A stretch of DNA of 64,000 bases, from contig WHTK01000002.1 in NCBI GenBank assembly GCA_009377745.1, positions 147,896-211,895 of the forward strand, read 5' to 3'. This DNA is from Dehalococcoidia bacterium (lineage in GTDB: Bacteria > Chloroflexota > Dehalococcoidia > DSTF01 > WHTK01). A program made the translations under genes and the position numbers. Below the pieces are notes generated by a model, which worked only from the letters and a program-made list of their open reading frames with translations, was not told where the DNA came from and did no database searches. Shown piece after piece: positions 7,142 to 16,550 of the stretch (positions are counted from its first letter, which is position 1; each line of letters starts with the position of its first letter).

Positions 7142-8566
7142 TCAGACGCCGGAACGCGGCAGGATCGGCGTCTGGCCGCGCAGACCGAGCAGGTCTTCGA
7201 GCAGTTTGGCGCCGGCCAGCACCCGCCCATCTGCCCGCGGCGGCGCGACGATCTGCAGGCCGGCGGGCAGGCCCTCGCTCGTGAAGCCGCAGGGCAGGGA
7301 AAGCGCCGGGCAGCAGGCCAGGGTGATCGCGTAGGCGATGGCCAGCCAGTCGATGTAGGTCTCGAACTTATGGCCGTCGCACTCGGCCAGGTAACGCTGC
7401 TCGATTGGGAAGGCGGCGACGATCGTAGCCGGGCAGAGCAGCAAGTCGTACTCGTCAAAGAACGCCAGCGTGCGCGCCGCCAGCTCGACGCGCTGCTTCT
7501 CGGCGCGGGCGATCTGCTCAGCCGTCAGCGCCAGCCCCTGCTCGATGTTCCAGATCACCTCGGGCTTCAGCAGCTCACGGTGCTCGCGCAGCAGATTCAC
7601 TCTGCTGACCGCGAAGTAGAGCGCCCGCAGCACCTGGAAGCACTCGTGCGATTCGGAGAGGTCCGGATGGGCTTCCTCCACCGCGATTCCCTCAGATGAA
7701 AGACGCTCGGCGGCGGCGCGCGTCAGCCGGGCAACCTCCGGGTCGACCGGCGTGATACCCAGGTCGGGCGAATAGGCGACCTTGCGCGGCCGCCAGCCGG
7801 ATGCCGCGGCCGAGCGGAATGATGCCACCGGCGCGGGCAGCGACAGCGGGTCGAGCGGGTGCTCCCCGGCCATCGCGTCCAGCATCAGCGCCAGGTCATC
7901 GACGTTGCGCGCCATCGGCCCTTCGACGCTGAGGGTGGCGTCCAGCTTGGCGCCCGGCGTCTTGGCAACGCGGCCGATGCTGGGCCGGATGCCCACGACA
8001 CCGCAGAAGCTGGCCGGGTTACGAAGCGAGCCGCCCATATCGGAGCCCTGCGCCAGCCAGGCCATGCCGGTCGCCAGAGCAACGGCGGCGCCACCCGAGG
8101 AGCCCGCGGCCGAGCGCGACGTGTTCCAGGGGTTGAGCGTCGCGCCGAAGACCTCGTTGAAGGTGTTGGCGCCGGCGCCGAACTCGGGCGTGTTCGACTT
8201 GGCGTAGATCAGCGCCCCGTTGGCCTCCAGACGCTCGACCAGGATGTTGGACTTCGCGGGCACGTTCTTGGCGAAGATCGGTGAGCCGTGGGTCGTCAGC
8301 ACGCCCGCCACCTCGATCAGGTCTTTGATCGGCACCGGCATACCGCAGAGCAATCCGCGCTCCTCAATCGGACGGCGTAAGAGCGCATCGGCGGCGGCGC
8401 GGGCGCGGTCGAAGCAGAGCGTCGGCAGGGCGTTGACGGCAGGATCGACCTCGGCGATGCGCTGCTCCAGGGCGTCCAGCAGGTCGTGCGGGCTCAACTC
8501 ACCGGCCCGCAGCCTGGCGACAACGCCGGTAGCGTCCATGGCGATGAGGTCTTGTGCGGCAGCCAT
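7142..8566 (-). CDS. Amidase signature family hydrolase
   Basis: This 474-aa cytoplasmic amidase has the Ser-cisSer-Lys machinery: Lys81 in VPIKDLIEV, the cis-Ser in AGSSGG near 155-159, and the nucleophile Ser180 in GSDMGGSLRNPA. Length is normal for the family (GatA, FAAH, aryl-acylamidase types). GatB/GatC are not adjacent, so a tRNA-amidotransferase role is unlikely; it probably hydrolyses a small amide or carbamate. It is divergently arranged with the PrpD-like gene, sharing a 162-base intergenic region. Confidence 0.88.
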   Translation of the reverse strand: MAAAQDLIAMDATGVVARLRAGELSPHDLLDALEQRIAEVDPAVNALPTLCFDRARAAADALLRRPIEERGLLCGMPVPIKDLIEVAGVLTTHGSPIFAKNVPAKSNILVERLEANGALIYAKSNTPEFGAGANTFNEVFGATLNPWNTSRSAAGSSGGAAVALATGMAWLAQGSDMGGSLRNPASFCGVVGIRPSIGRVAKTPGAKLDATLSVEGPMARNVDDLALMLDAMAGEHPLDPLSLPAPVASFRSAAASGWRPRKVAYSPDLGITPVDPEVARLTRAAAERLSSEGIAVEEAHPDLSESHECFQVLRALYFAVSRVNLLREHRELLKPEVIWNIEQGLALTAEQIARAEKQRVELAARTLAFFDEYDLLLCPATIVAAFPIEQRYLAECDGHKFETYIDWLAIAYAITLACCPALSLPCGFTSEGLPAGLQIVAPPRADGRVLAGAKLLEDLLGLRGQTPILPRSGV

Positions 8567-8728
8567 GACATCCTCCCTCGATTTGATTTCTTCGCATATT
8601 AAGGCGTGGATCGCGCAGTGAGTCTATTGACAGGCGGTCTCCGGTGGCCTGAGGGCAGCTCCTCGTATTAAGCTCTCGATGATTCGAGCGGCTCCACGGG
8701 CCGAATCGTAGCTAGGAGGCGGCGCAGC

Positions 8729-10084
8729 ATGGACGTGACAGCGAAAATCGCCCAGTTCATCAACGAGAGCGCCTACGACCAGATGCCGCGACGGGTGATC
8801 GACACGGCCAAGAGCGGCATCCTCGACTGCCTGGCGGCGGCGCTGGCCGGCAGCACGGAGGAGAGCGCCCGCATCTGCACCGAGCTGACAGCCGAAGAGG
8901 CCGGGCGCGAGGAGGCGACGATCTACGGCCGAGACCTGAGGTCGTCCGCCCTGGGCGCGGCTTTCGCTAACGGGACGGCTGCCCACGGCGGCGACTTCGA
9001 CCATAGCTTTGTCGTCGGTGGCCAGCCGACGGCGCCTGTCATCCCCGCGACCCTGGCGCTGGCGGAGGCGCTGGGATCGAGCGGCAAGCAAGTCATCGAG
9101 GCGTACGTCACCGGCTTCGAGGTGACGGCCAACCTGGCGCTGTCGATGGTCGCGCCCGCTGGCGACGGCTGGCACGCCAACAGCGTCTTCGGCTCCTTCG
9201 GCGCTATGGCAGCCTGCGCCAGACTTCTCGGCCTGAGCAGGGAGCAATCGGCGATGGCCATCGCGATCACTGCTTCGATGGCGAGCGGGCTGACGGCGAA
9301 CTTCGGCACCATGACCAAGCCGCTGCACGTCGGCTTTGCCGCACGCAACGGGATGCTGGCGGCAAAGCTAGCGAAAGCGGGCTTTACGGCAAACCCGGAG
9401 GCGCTGGAGACGCCCAAGGGCTTCTTCGACTCCTTCTACCCCGGCCGGCCCCTGGACGAGCAGCAGATCGACGGCCTGGGGCAGGTGTTCGCGATGGAGA
9501 AGCACGGCATCCGCTTTAAGCCCTACCCCTGCGGCGGCCTCACCCACACCGCGATCTTCGCCACGATCAAGCTCTGTGAGGACAATTCGATAGCCGCCGA
9601 AGCCATCGACAGCATCACGGTCGATGTGCCGCGGACCACCTACACGACGATCTCCTTCCCAACGCCGGAGACCACGCTACAGGCGAAATTCTGCATGCCT
9701 TACCTCGTCGCGCGCTCGGTCATCGACAGGACGGTCACCCTCGATTCCTTCAGCGAGGCGGCGATCCGCGACGAGAAGACGCTGGCGCTGCTGAAGAAGG
9801 TGAGCATGCGCGCCGACCCGGCGTTAGAGTCGGCGCGCGATGGCAGCAGGCCAGCGACGGTCGCGATCCGGCTCCTGGATGGTCAAGCGCACGAGCTGCA
9901 CGCCCGCTTCCCCAAGGGCAGCGCCGAAGTGCCGATGAAGGCAGAAGAGCTGGACGCCAAGTTCCGTGCCTGCGCCCGGGGGATCATCAGCAATGATGCC
10001 CGCGAGCAGGCGCTCGGCTACCTGCGCGGCCTCGAGACTTTGGCGGACATCAGGACGCTTGCCGGCCTGATGAAGGGTACGTAG
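8729..10084 (+). CDS. MmgE/PrpD family protein
   Basis: This 451-aa protein has the two-domain MmgE/PrpD fold. Recognisable features are the N-terminal helical domain with AKSGILDCLAAALAG, the AAHGGDFDHS segment near residue 87 and the KPYPCGGLTH motif in the second half. The family contains 2-methylcitrate dehydratase, cis-aconitate decarboxylase and iminodisuccinate epimerase. No methylcitrate synthase or lyase gene is nearby, so the substrate remains open. AGGAGG precedes the ATG. Confidence 0.85.
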   Translation: MDVTAKIAQFINESAYDQMPRRVIDTAKSGILDCLAAALAGSTEESARICTELTAEEAGREEATIYGRDLRSSALGAAFANGTAAHGGDFDHSFVVGGQPTAPVIPATLALAEALGSSGKQVIEAYVTGFEVTANLALSMVAPAGDGWHANSVFGSFGAMAACARLLGLSREQSAMAIAITASMASGLTANFGTMTKPLHVGFAARNGMLAAKLAKAGFTANPEALETPKGFFDSFYPGRPLDEQQIDGLGQVFAMEKHGIRFKPYPCGGLTHTAIFATIKLCEDNSIAAEAIDSITVDVPRTTYTTISFPTPETTLQAKFCMPYLVARSVIDRTVTLDSFSEAAIRDEKTLALLKKVSMRADPALESARDGSRPATVAIRLLDGQAHELHARFPKGSAEVPMKAEELDAKFRACARGIISNDAREQALGYLRGLETLADIRTLAGLMKGT

Positions 10085-10217
10085 GCAAGGCTAGTAGCCT
10101 CGCTCGTTGACGGGAGTGATCCGCCCCGTCCTTGTGCATCCCGGCCTCAAACCGTACCTTCGTGCTTGCGCTCTCTGCTGATTTGAGTCGCGCTTAGCTC
10201 CAAGGCTAGGAGACAGC

Positions 10218-10946
10218 TTGGACCCAGTTGAGGGCGTGATCATCGTCCTGGTTGCGCTGGTGGCTTCAACGCTGGCGGCCGTTACGGGTTTCGGCGCCTC
10301 GCTACTGCTGCTGCCGGTGCTGACCTGGAGCTTCGGCGTGCGGGACGCGGTGCCGATGCTGGCCGTGGTCCAGATCTGCACCAACCTGGCGCGAGTCGGG
10401 CTCAACCGGGAGGACATCGTCCTGCCGGTGGCGCGCCGGTTCAGCATGGGCTCGGTGCCGGCGGCGATCATCGGCGGCATCGTCTTCGCGGCGGCGCCGG
10501 CGTCCGCGCTCGGCAGGTTGATCGGCGTGTTCATGATCCTCAGCGTCATCTTCAGGCACACGGCGCCGGGCCGGCGCCTCAAGGTCAGCCGCGAGTCGTT
10601 TCTGCCCCTGGGCGCCGCCTTCGGCTTCATCGATGCGCTGGTCGGCAGCGCCGGGCCGATCCAGGCGCCGTTTTTCCTGGCGGCCGGACTGACCGGCGCG
10701 GCCTACATCGGCACGGAGGCATTGGCTTCGGTGGTCATGCAGGGCACCAAGCTGGCGGTCTACGGCGGCTTCAGCCTGGTTTCCTGGACGGCAATCGTCT
10801 ACGGCCTGGCGATTGGCGCCGTCATGTTCGCGGGCTCGTACATCGGCCGCGGCATCGTGCGCCGCATCTCACCCGGCCGCTTCTCGTTGATCATCGAGGG
10901 CATGCTGCTGATAGCGGGCGTCATCCTGATCGCCGGGGTGACCTAA
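10218..10946 (+). CDS. TauE/SafE family membrane transporter
   Basis: This 242-aa integral membrane protein has seven to eight hydrophobic segments and the N-terminal family signature VTGFGASLLLLPVL (residues 20-33). The TTG start at 10218 follows AGGAG. TauE/SafE proteins are believed to export sulfite, sulfoacetate or other organic anions. It is followed after 13 bases by a hypothetical gene on the same strand. The minus-strand ORFs here are shadows. Confidence 0.8.
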   Translation: MDPVEGVIIVLVALVASTLAAVTGFGASLLLLPVLTWSFGVRDAVPMLAVVQICTNLARVGLNREDIVLPVARRFSMGSVPAAIIGGIVFAAAPASALGRLIGVFMILSVIFRHTAPGRRLKVSRESFLPLGAAFGFIDALVGSAGPIQAPFFLAAGLTGAAYIGTEALASVVMQGTKLAVYGGFSLVSWTAIVYGLAIGAVMFAGSYIGRGIVRRISPGRFSLIIEGMLLIAGVILIAGVT

Positions 10947-10959
10947 ACTGCAAGCGGAG

Positions 10960-12102
10960 ATGTATACGCTGAAGAGGGCCACAACAACTGAAGGCGCCAC
11001 CCTGCCCGAGCCTGTTATCGTCCCCACGGACCCGGCATCGACGTTTACGAACTCGACCGCGGCCGGGATCAACCGCGTCGTGGCGCTGTCGCCGGACCTG
11101 CTGCTGGTCAACAACATCGGCCGCAACTGTGAGCTGTGGCATTTCGATAGCGCCGGTGGCTTTCGACAGCAAGCCGTGTTCAACACGACGATCTTCCCGG
11201 GCGAGGACTTCCCCTCGATCTTCGACCTGGACGCCCACGCTGCCTTCCTCGCCGATGGCGGCGCGACGCTGCTTCTCTGCAACCACTACGGCCTCGTCCG
11301 CTGCTTCGACCTGGCGGCAACCGAGGCCGGTAGCCTGACGGTCGCCGCCACGCTGAGCCTGCCCGGCGATACGGAGCGCCTGCTGCTGGCGCAAGGCTGC
11401 CTGATCGCCTCCTCGCCGCGGGGTCAGTACACGCCGGAGCCAGCGGAGCCGGGCATCCTGATCTCGGAGCGCCTGCCACGGCTGGCGGACGTCAGAGGCC
11501 GGGAAATCGCGCTGGGCTATGAGCTGGGTTTGAGAGATTGGGGCATGGTGACCGCCCTCGCGACCAACGCCGCTCAGCGGCTGCTGGCCGTGGGCGCGGC
11601 GGAGCGCATCGGAGTATTTGCCCTCGAAAGCCGCGAGCACGGGCTGCGACTGGGACGCTGTCTCTGGGAGAGGCGTATACCCTACCTACCGCAGTGGACC
11701 GGCTTCGACGGCGCGGCGCGGCTGATCGTGGCCGGCTATGACGCCACGCTCGACGACCCGGCCGGTATCGATTGGGACGCGCTGGGCCGTGGCGGCTTCG
11801 ATGCCTACTCGCTGGGCGGTGATCTACTGCTGCGGGCGTCGCTGCCGGACGAGACGGCCTGGGGCTACGGCGCCGACCCGATCGCCCCTTCGGCGGACTA
11901 TCGCCATCTCTATGCCATCGACCGCAGGGCCGGCCTGCACGCAGTCTCGACGCTGACAGGGGAGGGCCGTCAGATCTATGACGGGATCGACGCGCCGGAG
12001 TCCCTCGGTATCGGCCACGCCGAGACGATCCACGGCAGCCTCTTCGCCGGATTTAGCCGTGGCGGCTACCGGCTCTGCCGCTACGGCCTGTCCGCCTCTT
12101 AG
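10960..12102 (+). CDS. Hypothetical protein, possibly beta-propeller-like, 380 aa
   Basis: No definite family. The sequence alternates short beta-type strands with repeated small motifs such as LLVNN, LLLCNHYG, LIASSPRG, LLAVGAAER and LIVAGYDA, spaced about 50-60 residues apart, which suggests blades of a beta-propeller. No signal peptide is seen. The start is uncertain: GCGGAG abuts the ATG at 10960 too closely to be a standard ribosome site. Its stop overlaps the convergent ABC permease gene by four bases. Confidence 0.6.
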   Translation: MYTLKRATTTEGATLPEPVIVPTDPASTFTNSTAAGINRVVALSPDLLLVNNIGRNCELWHFDSAGGFRQQAVFNTTIFPGEDFPSIFDLDAHAAFLADGGATLLLCNHYGLVRCFDLAATEAGSLTVAATLSLPGDTERLLLAQGCLIASSPRGQYTPEPAEPGILISERLPRLADVRGREIALGYELGLRDWGMVTALATNAAQRLLAVGAAERIGVFALESREHGLRLGRCLWERRIPYLPQWTGFDGAARLIVAGYDATLDDPAGIDWDALGRGGFDAYSLGGDLLLRASLPDETAWGYGADPIAPSADYRHLYAIDRRAGLHAVSTLTGEGRQIYDGIDAPESLGIGHAETIHGSLFAGFSRGGYRLCRYGLSAS

Positions 12103-12833
12103 GAGGACTCTCGTACCTCGACCTGCTCCAGCTTGCGATTGGCGAAAAGCGCACCGCCGATGATCGCGACCGCCAGCAGGATTGCCGCCGTCTCACCGCC
12201 CACGTAGGCGTCAAAGGTGTCCTCCGGGACGGCAGCTATCCAATCGGCGATGCCGAGGGCCGTGTGACGGATGCTGAGGTAACGCACCCCTTCGAAGATG
12301 CCGGTGACGGCTCCCTCCCAGAGAAAGACGTAGATCAGGCCGGCGATCAGCGCGCGGGTGGTAGCCACGCTCAGCACGACGAAGACGGTGCAGTAAGCCA
12401 GCGCCGCGATCACCATCGCGATACCGAAGCCGGTGATGATCGCCGAATCGCCACCTTTGAGCGCAATAACGCCGGACACGACCGTTGATGTCAGCACCAG
12501 GCTCGCCGTCAATAACCAGGCCGCCGCCAGCTTCGGGGCCAGGATCTGCCAGCGCGGCAGCGGCTTGGTCAGCAGATAGACCGCCGTCCCGTCCTCGAAC
12601 TCATCGCCAAGGACGCAGGTGCCGAGCAGGAGCGCCGTCAGTGGCAGCACCGCCGTCACCACCAGGCCGAGGTAGAGCACCTGCGCCGTCCACTCCCCGG
12701 CCTCCGTGCCCGTATCGCTGAGCCGGAAGACGATTGCCAGCAGCACCGGCAGGGCCGCCAAACCGGCGAGCAACAACGTGCTGCGCCGACCGATGAGCTG
12801 TCGCAGCGTGAGGAGGAAGATGAAGCCGATCAT
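12099..12833 (-). CDS. ABC-2 type transporter permease (second of two)
   Basis: This 244-aa membrane protein has about six transmembrane helices, with the layout of an ABC-2 permease (basic FLLTLRQLIGRRS start, then a long hydrophobic first helix). It overlaps the upstream ATPase gene by four bases and is the last gene of a four-gene operon. It presumably pairs with the ATPase at 12830-13765 to export a substrate or move a lipid or peptide; no substrate can be inferred. Confidence 0.8.
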   Translation of the reverse strand: MIGFIFLLTLRQLIGRRSTLLLAGLAALPVLLAIVFRLSDTGTEAGEWTAQVLYLGLVVTAVLPLTALLLGTCVLGDEFEDGTAVYLLTKPLPRWQILAPKLAAAWLLTASLVLTSTVVSGVIALKGGDSAIITGFGIAMVIAALAYCTVFVVLSVATTRALIAGLIYVFLWEGAVTGIFEGVRYLSIRHTALGIADWIAAVPEDTFDAYVGGETAAILLAVAIIGGALFANRKLEQVEVRESS

Positions 12834-13765
12834 CGCTGCACCAGGTAGGAGAAGACGCTCTCCAACGACTCATCCGTAGGAGACAGCTCGAACAGGGTTA
12901 CACCGGCCTTTTGCGCCAGCCGCGGCGCGATCGATGCGAAGGCGAGCAGGTCTGACGTGCGGACCGTGAGCCCTTCCTCGGCCAAATCGAGCCCGAAAAT
13001 CGCCGGCTCGCCGACCAGGGCCGCGGCCAGGCCCCGGTTGTCACTGGAGCGCAGCATCACGGCGTGGGGCCGGTCGGTCATCAGCCGCCGGATGGCGTGG
13101 AAATCGCCAGACGCCGCCAGCCGCCCGGCGACGATGACGAGGACATTCTCCGCCAGGCGCTCCACCTCTTCAAGAATATGAGAGGAGAAAAGGATGGTGG
13201 CGCCCTCCCGCGCCATGCGCCGCAGCATGTCCATCATCCGCAGGCGCTGGCGGGGGTCGGCGCCGTTGAACGGCTCGTCCAGCAGGAGGATCGAGGGCTG
13301 GTGGACGATGGAGGCGGCGATCTTGAGGCGCTGCTTCATGCCCTTCGAGTAGCCGCCCGACTTGCGGTCTTTGGCGTCGGTCAGCTCCACGGCCTCCAGG
13401 GCGCGCAGGGAGGCGGCGTCCACGTCCGGAAGATCATGCAGACGGGCGCTGAGCCGGACGAAGTCCTGGCCTGTAAGGAAGTCGTAGACCGCCTCGCGCT
13501 CAGGCACCAGCCCCAGGCGCTTATAGACGGACGGGTTGCGCCAGGCCGGCTCACCCATGACGAGGGCCTGCCCGTTCGAGGGCTTGAGTAGCCCGGAGAG
13601 CATATTCAGCAGCGTCGATTTGCCGGCGCCGTTAGGCCCGAGCAGGCCGGTGATCCCGGGGCCGAGGGCGAAGCTGATGTCGTTGACCGCGACCACGTTG
13701 CCGTACCAGCGCGAAACGTTTTCTACGCTGACAGTTGGTGGGGTAACGGCCTCAGACATCGACAT
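12830..13765 (-). CDS. ABC-2 transporter ATP-binding protein (second of two)
   Basis: This 311-aa nucleotide-binding subunit has Walker A GPNGAGKST (residues 43-51), the signature YSKGMKQRLKI and Walker B with catalytic Glu in ILLLDEPFNG. The signature is YSKGM rather than LSGGQ, which is usual for this export subfamily. A C-terminal domain of about 90 residues follows. The start forms a TGATG overlap with the upstream permease stop, showing tight coupling within the operon. Confidence 0.88.
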   Translation of the reverse strand: MSMSEAVTPPTVSVENVSRWYGNVVAVNDISFALGPGITGLLGPNGAGKSTLLNMLSGLLKPSNGQALVMGEPAWRNPSVYKRLGLVPEREAVYDFLTGQDFVRLSARLHDLPDVDAASLRALEAVELTDAKDRKSGGYSKGMKQRLKIAASIVHQPSILLLDEPFNGADPRQRLRMMDMLRRMAREGATILFSSHILEEVERLAENVLVIVAGRLAASGDFHAIRRLMTDRPHAVMLRSSDNRGLAAALVGEPAIFGLDLAEEGLTVRTSDLLAFASIAPRLAQKAGVTLFELSPTDESLESVFSYLVQR

Positions 13766-14658
13766 CAGACCGTCAGCCTCATGAAGCGGCGGAAGAGCAG
13801 CCCCAACGCGGCGCCGATATAGGCGAAGGCGGCGAGCACATAGACTCCGCCGGCCAGGCCGGAGTGCACCAGGTCAGAATCAGAGGGCGGTTGGGCGCCG
13901 AAGAGCCAGTGCACGGAGCCATCGAGGACATCAATCGGGCTGATCAGGACCGAATAGTCCTGGACGGTCCCCGAGGTCGTGTTCACGAGGATGCTGCCGA
14001 GGATCGTGAAGATCACGAAATAGGCCAGTACGCCACCGGTCGCGAAGGCGCGGCGCGGCGTCTGGCTGGCAATCGTCAGCGAGACGGTCGCGAAGAAGAC
14101 GGCCACAAGCAGAGAGCCGCCCAGGATCGGCGGCAGGTCACCCGCGTTGTCGCCCAGGTAACTCACGACATCGTCGGTCGCGACGGCGCTGCCGAGCAGC
14201 AAGATGACCTGCGGTAGGCCCACAACGATGAACACGCCGGCGGCGAGGGCGCCCAGCTTGGACGTGACGTAATCCGGCCGGGAGAGGGCGCGCGAGAAGT
14301 ACAGCGGCAGAGTCCGGTTGCGCTGATCGCGTCCGATGATCTCCGGAGCGACGACGGCGCAGAATAAGGCGAGGACGATCTGGACGAAGCTGAAGTACTC
14401 CTCCGGCGGGATGATCTCCAGTTCCAGCGGCGCAATCGCTGCTATCCCAAGCTGAATCGCCGCCGGGACCAGTGCTACCACGGCCAAACCCATGGAGAAC
14501 ACCTTGCTCAGCGCCGACCGCCCCAGGCCGAAGACGCCCCTGAGGCTATAGACGAAGAGCGCAAAGGTCGCGTAGGCGCGTCCCAGGCGCTCGCCTTCAT
14601 GGGGCCGGTAGCCGAGGTCGTAGATGCTGCCCGTGGGGCTATTGGCCTGCTCAGCCAC
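13765..14658 (-). CDS. ABC-2 type transporter permease (first of two)
   Basis: This is a permease of about 297 aa. I start it at the GTG at 14658, which overlaps the end of the upstream ATPase gene (GTGGCTGA), rather than at 14790, because the 44-residue extension lies wholly inside the ATPase gene and is low-complexity. After a cytoplasmic stretch (YDLGYRPHEGERLGR) there are about six hydrophobic helices. The EYFSFVQ and IGRDQRNRTLPLYFSRALSR cytosolic loop is typical of ABC-2 permeases that share a transcript with their ATPase. Confidence 0.8.
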   Translation of the reverse strand: MAEQANSPTGSIYDLGYRPHEGERLGRAYATFALFVYSLRGVFGLGRSALSKVFSMGLAVVALVPAAIQLGIAAIAPLELEIIPPEEYFSFVQIVLALFCAVVAPEIIGRDQRNRTLPLYFSRALSRPDYVTSKLGALAAGVFIVVGLPQVILLLGSAVATDDVVSYLGDNAGDLPPILGGSLLVAVFFATVSLTIASQTPRRAFATGGVLAYFVIFTILGSILVNTTSGTVQDYSVLISPIDVLDGSVHWLFGAQPPSDSDLVHSGLAGGVYVLAAFAYIGAALGLLFRRFMRLTV

Positions 14659-15637
14659 TCTCGGCCTCCTCGGCTTCGTCGGAGCGGAAGAGGTCTTCGA
14701 GACGGTGGCGGCGCTGCTCGAGCCTGAGCAGCCCGGCGTCGAGTCCGACAACGGCGTCGCGCACCAGATCGTATGGCGCGGAGCCGTCAAGGTGGATGAG
14801 GATCAGCCGTCCTTCGATGGCCACCTGCAGCCCTTCAGCCTGTAGCCTCGCGACCAGCTCATCCTGGCGTGACTCGACCTCGACTGTCAGGACCTGCATC
14901 TCGCCCGTGAAGCTGGACAGGGTATCGGAGCGCACCAGGCGGCCGCCATCGATAACGACGAGGTAGTCACAGACTCGCTCGATCTCGCCGAGCAGATGCG
15001 ACGACATGAGGATGGCGATTTGAAAGTCGGCGCCGACTCGGCGGATCAAGTCGAGCATGTCATCACGGCCGGCCGGGTCGAGGCCGTTGGTCGGCTCGTC
15101 GAGCATCAGGAGCCGGGGATCGTGGACCAGGGCCTGGGCCAGCTTCACGCGCTGCTTCATGCCCGTCGAGTAGCCACCCATCGGCCGGTAGCGCTCCTCA
15201 AACAGGCCGACGTGGCGTAGTACCTCCGCGGTGCGCTCCCTGGCCGCGGCGCGAGGGATGCCGCTGATCTGCGCCATATGGGCAACGAAGTCCGTGGCAG
15301 TTACGTCCGGCGGCAGGCAATCGTGCTCCGGCATATAGCCGACGAATTGCCGCAGCTTCGTGCCCTGGGTACGCACGTCGAAGCCCAGGATCGAGGCCTC
15401 GCCGCTGGTAGGGGCGAGCAGGCCAAGGAGGATTTTGATCAGCGTGCTCTTGCCGGCGCCGTTAGCCCCCACGAGGCCGGTGACGCCGCCGCCGATCAGC
15501 AGGTCCAGCGTATCCAGCGCCAGGACGTTCTTGCCGTAGCGCTTGGTCAGGCCGCTGGTCTGGATCAAGGGCAAGGCGTCGATAGCGACGCCATTGGGGG
15601 ATGCTGCCGTCATATCGGGGGTTGGAGCGGTTGCCAC
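14651..15637 (-). CDS. ABC-2 transporter ATP-binding protein (first of two)
   Basis: This 328-aa ATPase has Walker A GANGAGKST (57-65), signature YSTGMKQ (156-162) and Walker B plus Glu (LLMLDEPTNG, 177 onward). It starts at a GTG with only a weak purine tract; an ATG nine codons further in is an alternative. It opens the operon of ATPase, permease, ATPase, permease, whose genes all overlap. Two parallel ATPase/permease pairs suggest either a heteromeric exporter or two exporters made together. Confidence 0.87.
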   Translation of the reverse strand: MATAPTPDMTAASPNGVAIDALPLIQTSGLTKRYGKNVLALDTLDLLIGGGVTGLVGANGAGKSTLIKILLGLLAPTSGEASILGFDVRTQGTKLRQFVGYMPEHDCLPPDVTATDFVAHMAQISGIPRAAARERTAEVLRHVGLFEERYRPMGGYSTGMKQRVKLAQALVHDPRLLMLDEPTNGLDPAGRDDMLDLIRRVGADFQIAILMSSHLLGEIERVCDYLVVIDGGRLVRSDTLSSFTGEMQVLTVEVESRQDELVARLQAEGLQVAIEGRLILIHLDGSAPYDLVRDAVVGLDAGLLRLEQRRHRLEDLFRSDEAEEAESG

Positions 15638-15675
15638 CCTGTCACGTTACAACAACTCGTGACGTGGCGGTTAGG

Positions 15676-15924
15676 TCAGTGCGCCGGACAGATTCCGACC
15701 AGCGTCTTCTTCCAACCGGCGACCTCATCGGCTCTGGTGATGGCGAACTCGCTGCCTTGCTCGCCGGAAGCGCTTTGGGCGGCGCGCACCTCGTCCGCCA
15801 CCAACCAGGCGCCGAGGTAGATCGCCAGGGCGGCGATCGCCGGCGCCAGTAGCAGGCCGACGAAGGCAAAGAAGCCGGGACTGAGACGGAACGGCTCGAC
15901 AGCGTCCTCAGACGGCAGATTCAT
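15676..15924 (-). CDS. Small membrane protein, 82 aa
   Basis: One long hydrophobic segment (about residues 17-41, FFAFVGLLLAPAIAALAIYLG) is followed by a hydrophilic domain ending in WKKTLVGICPAH. The start overlaps the stop of the MFS fragment gene by four bases, so it is translated with it. No family is recognised. The single Cys near the C-terminus and the short length suggest a membrane-anchored accessory protein. Confidence 0.55.
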   Translation of the reverse strand: MNLPSEDAVEPFRLSPGFFAFVGLLLAPAIAALAIYLGAWLVADEVRAAQSASGEQGSEFAITRADEVAGWKKTLVGICPAH

Positions 15925-16550
15925 ATCGCCCCCAGGGCCGTCTCGGAGATCGGCGAGCGTCCGTAAGCCGTCCGGCCGGAGACCAGCAGAAGCCCCAGAA
16001 GGGCCGCGACCAGGAAGATGATCCCATCGATCAGCAGGATATTGTGCGCGCCGATGTAGGCCGCAATCGAGCCGTTGGTCAGGTTCATGATCGCCATGGC
16101 GCCGCCCAGGCTGAACGTGTTGATGCTGGCTACCCGGCCCCTAAATTCGTCGGCAGCAATCGACTGGGTCGTCGCCTGGGCCATCGTCATGAAGGCGGCC
16201 TGAGCGCCGCCCATCAGGGCCGCGGCGGCGATCGCCAGCGCCAGGGTCGCGGTCAGCGACAGCAACACCTGCCCGACACCGCTCAGCAACGCCATCGCCA
16301 GCAAGGTCTTGCCGCGTCCTTGTGAAGTGCGGATGCCGGACACCGCCACGCTGGCGACCAGCGACCCGGCGCCGACGCCAATCAGCATCGGCCCGAAGCC
16401 GCCGGCATCGCCTGTCAGCCGCTCCGCCGAGAACGCCGGCAGCACAGACTCGAACGCCATGGTCAGACTGCAATGGAGGATCGCCAGCATGATCACGAAG
16501 CGCAGCAGCTCTGCCGTTCGCGGGCGGCGCAATCTGACTGAGCCCGCCAC
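15921..16550 (-). pseudogene. MFS transporter, C-terminal half only
   Basis: The 209 residues match the second half of a major facilitator: a start resembling the cytosolic loop before helix 7 (RRPRTAELLRF), then six transmembrane helices with the RGRVASINTFSLGGA loop motif. Helices 1-6 are absent. Upstream the sequence goes directly into the opposite-strand flavoprotein gene, so the first half was lost at a junction near 16490-16550. A complete MFS gene of the same general type lies at 17.8 kb. It may be non-functional. Confidence 0.65.

Noticed and set aside
8628..8675. TTGACA at 8629 as promoter of the PrpD-like gene
   Set aside because: No -10-like hexamer lies at 15-19 bases; the nearest AT-rich hexamer is about 30 bases away.
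16309..16488. Extended N-terminus of the HI0933-like flavoprotein from an upstream ATG
   Set aside because: It lies antisense to MFS coding sequence and contains no family-like residues; a good ribosome site precedes 16489.
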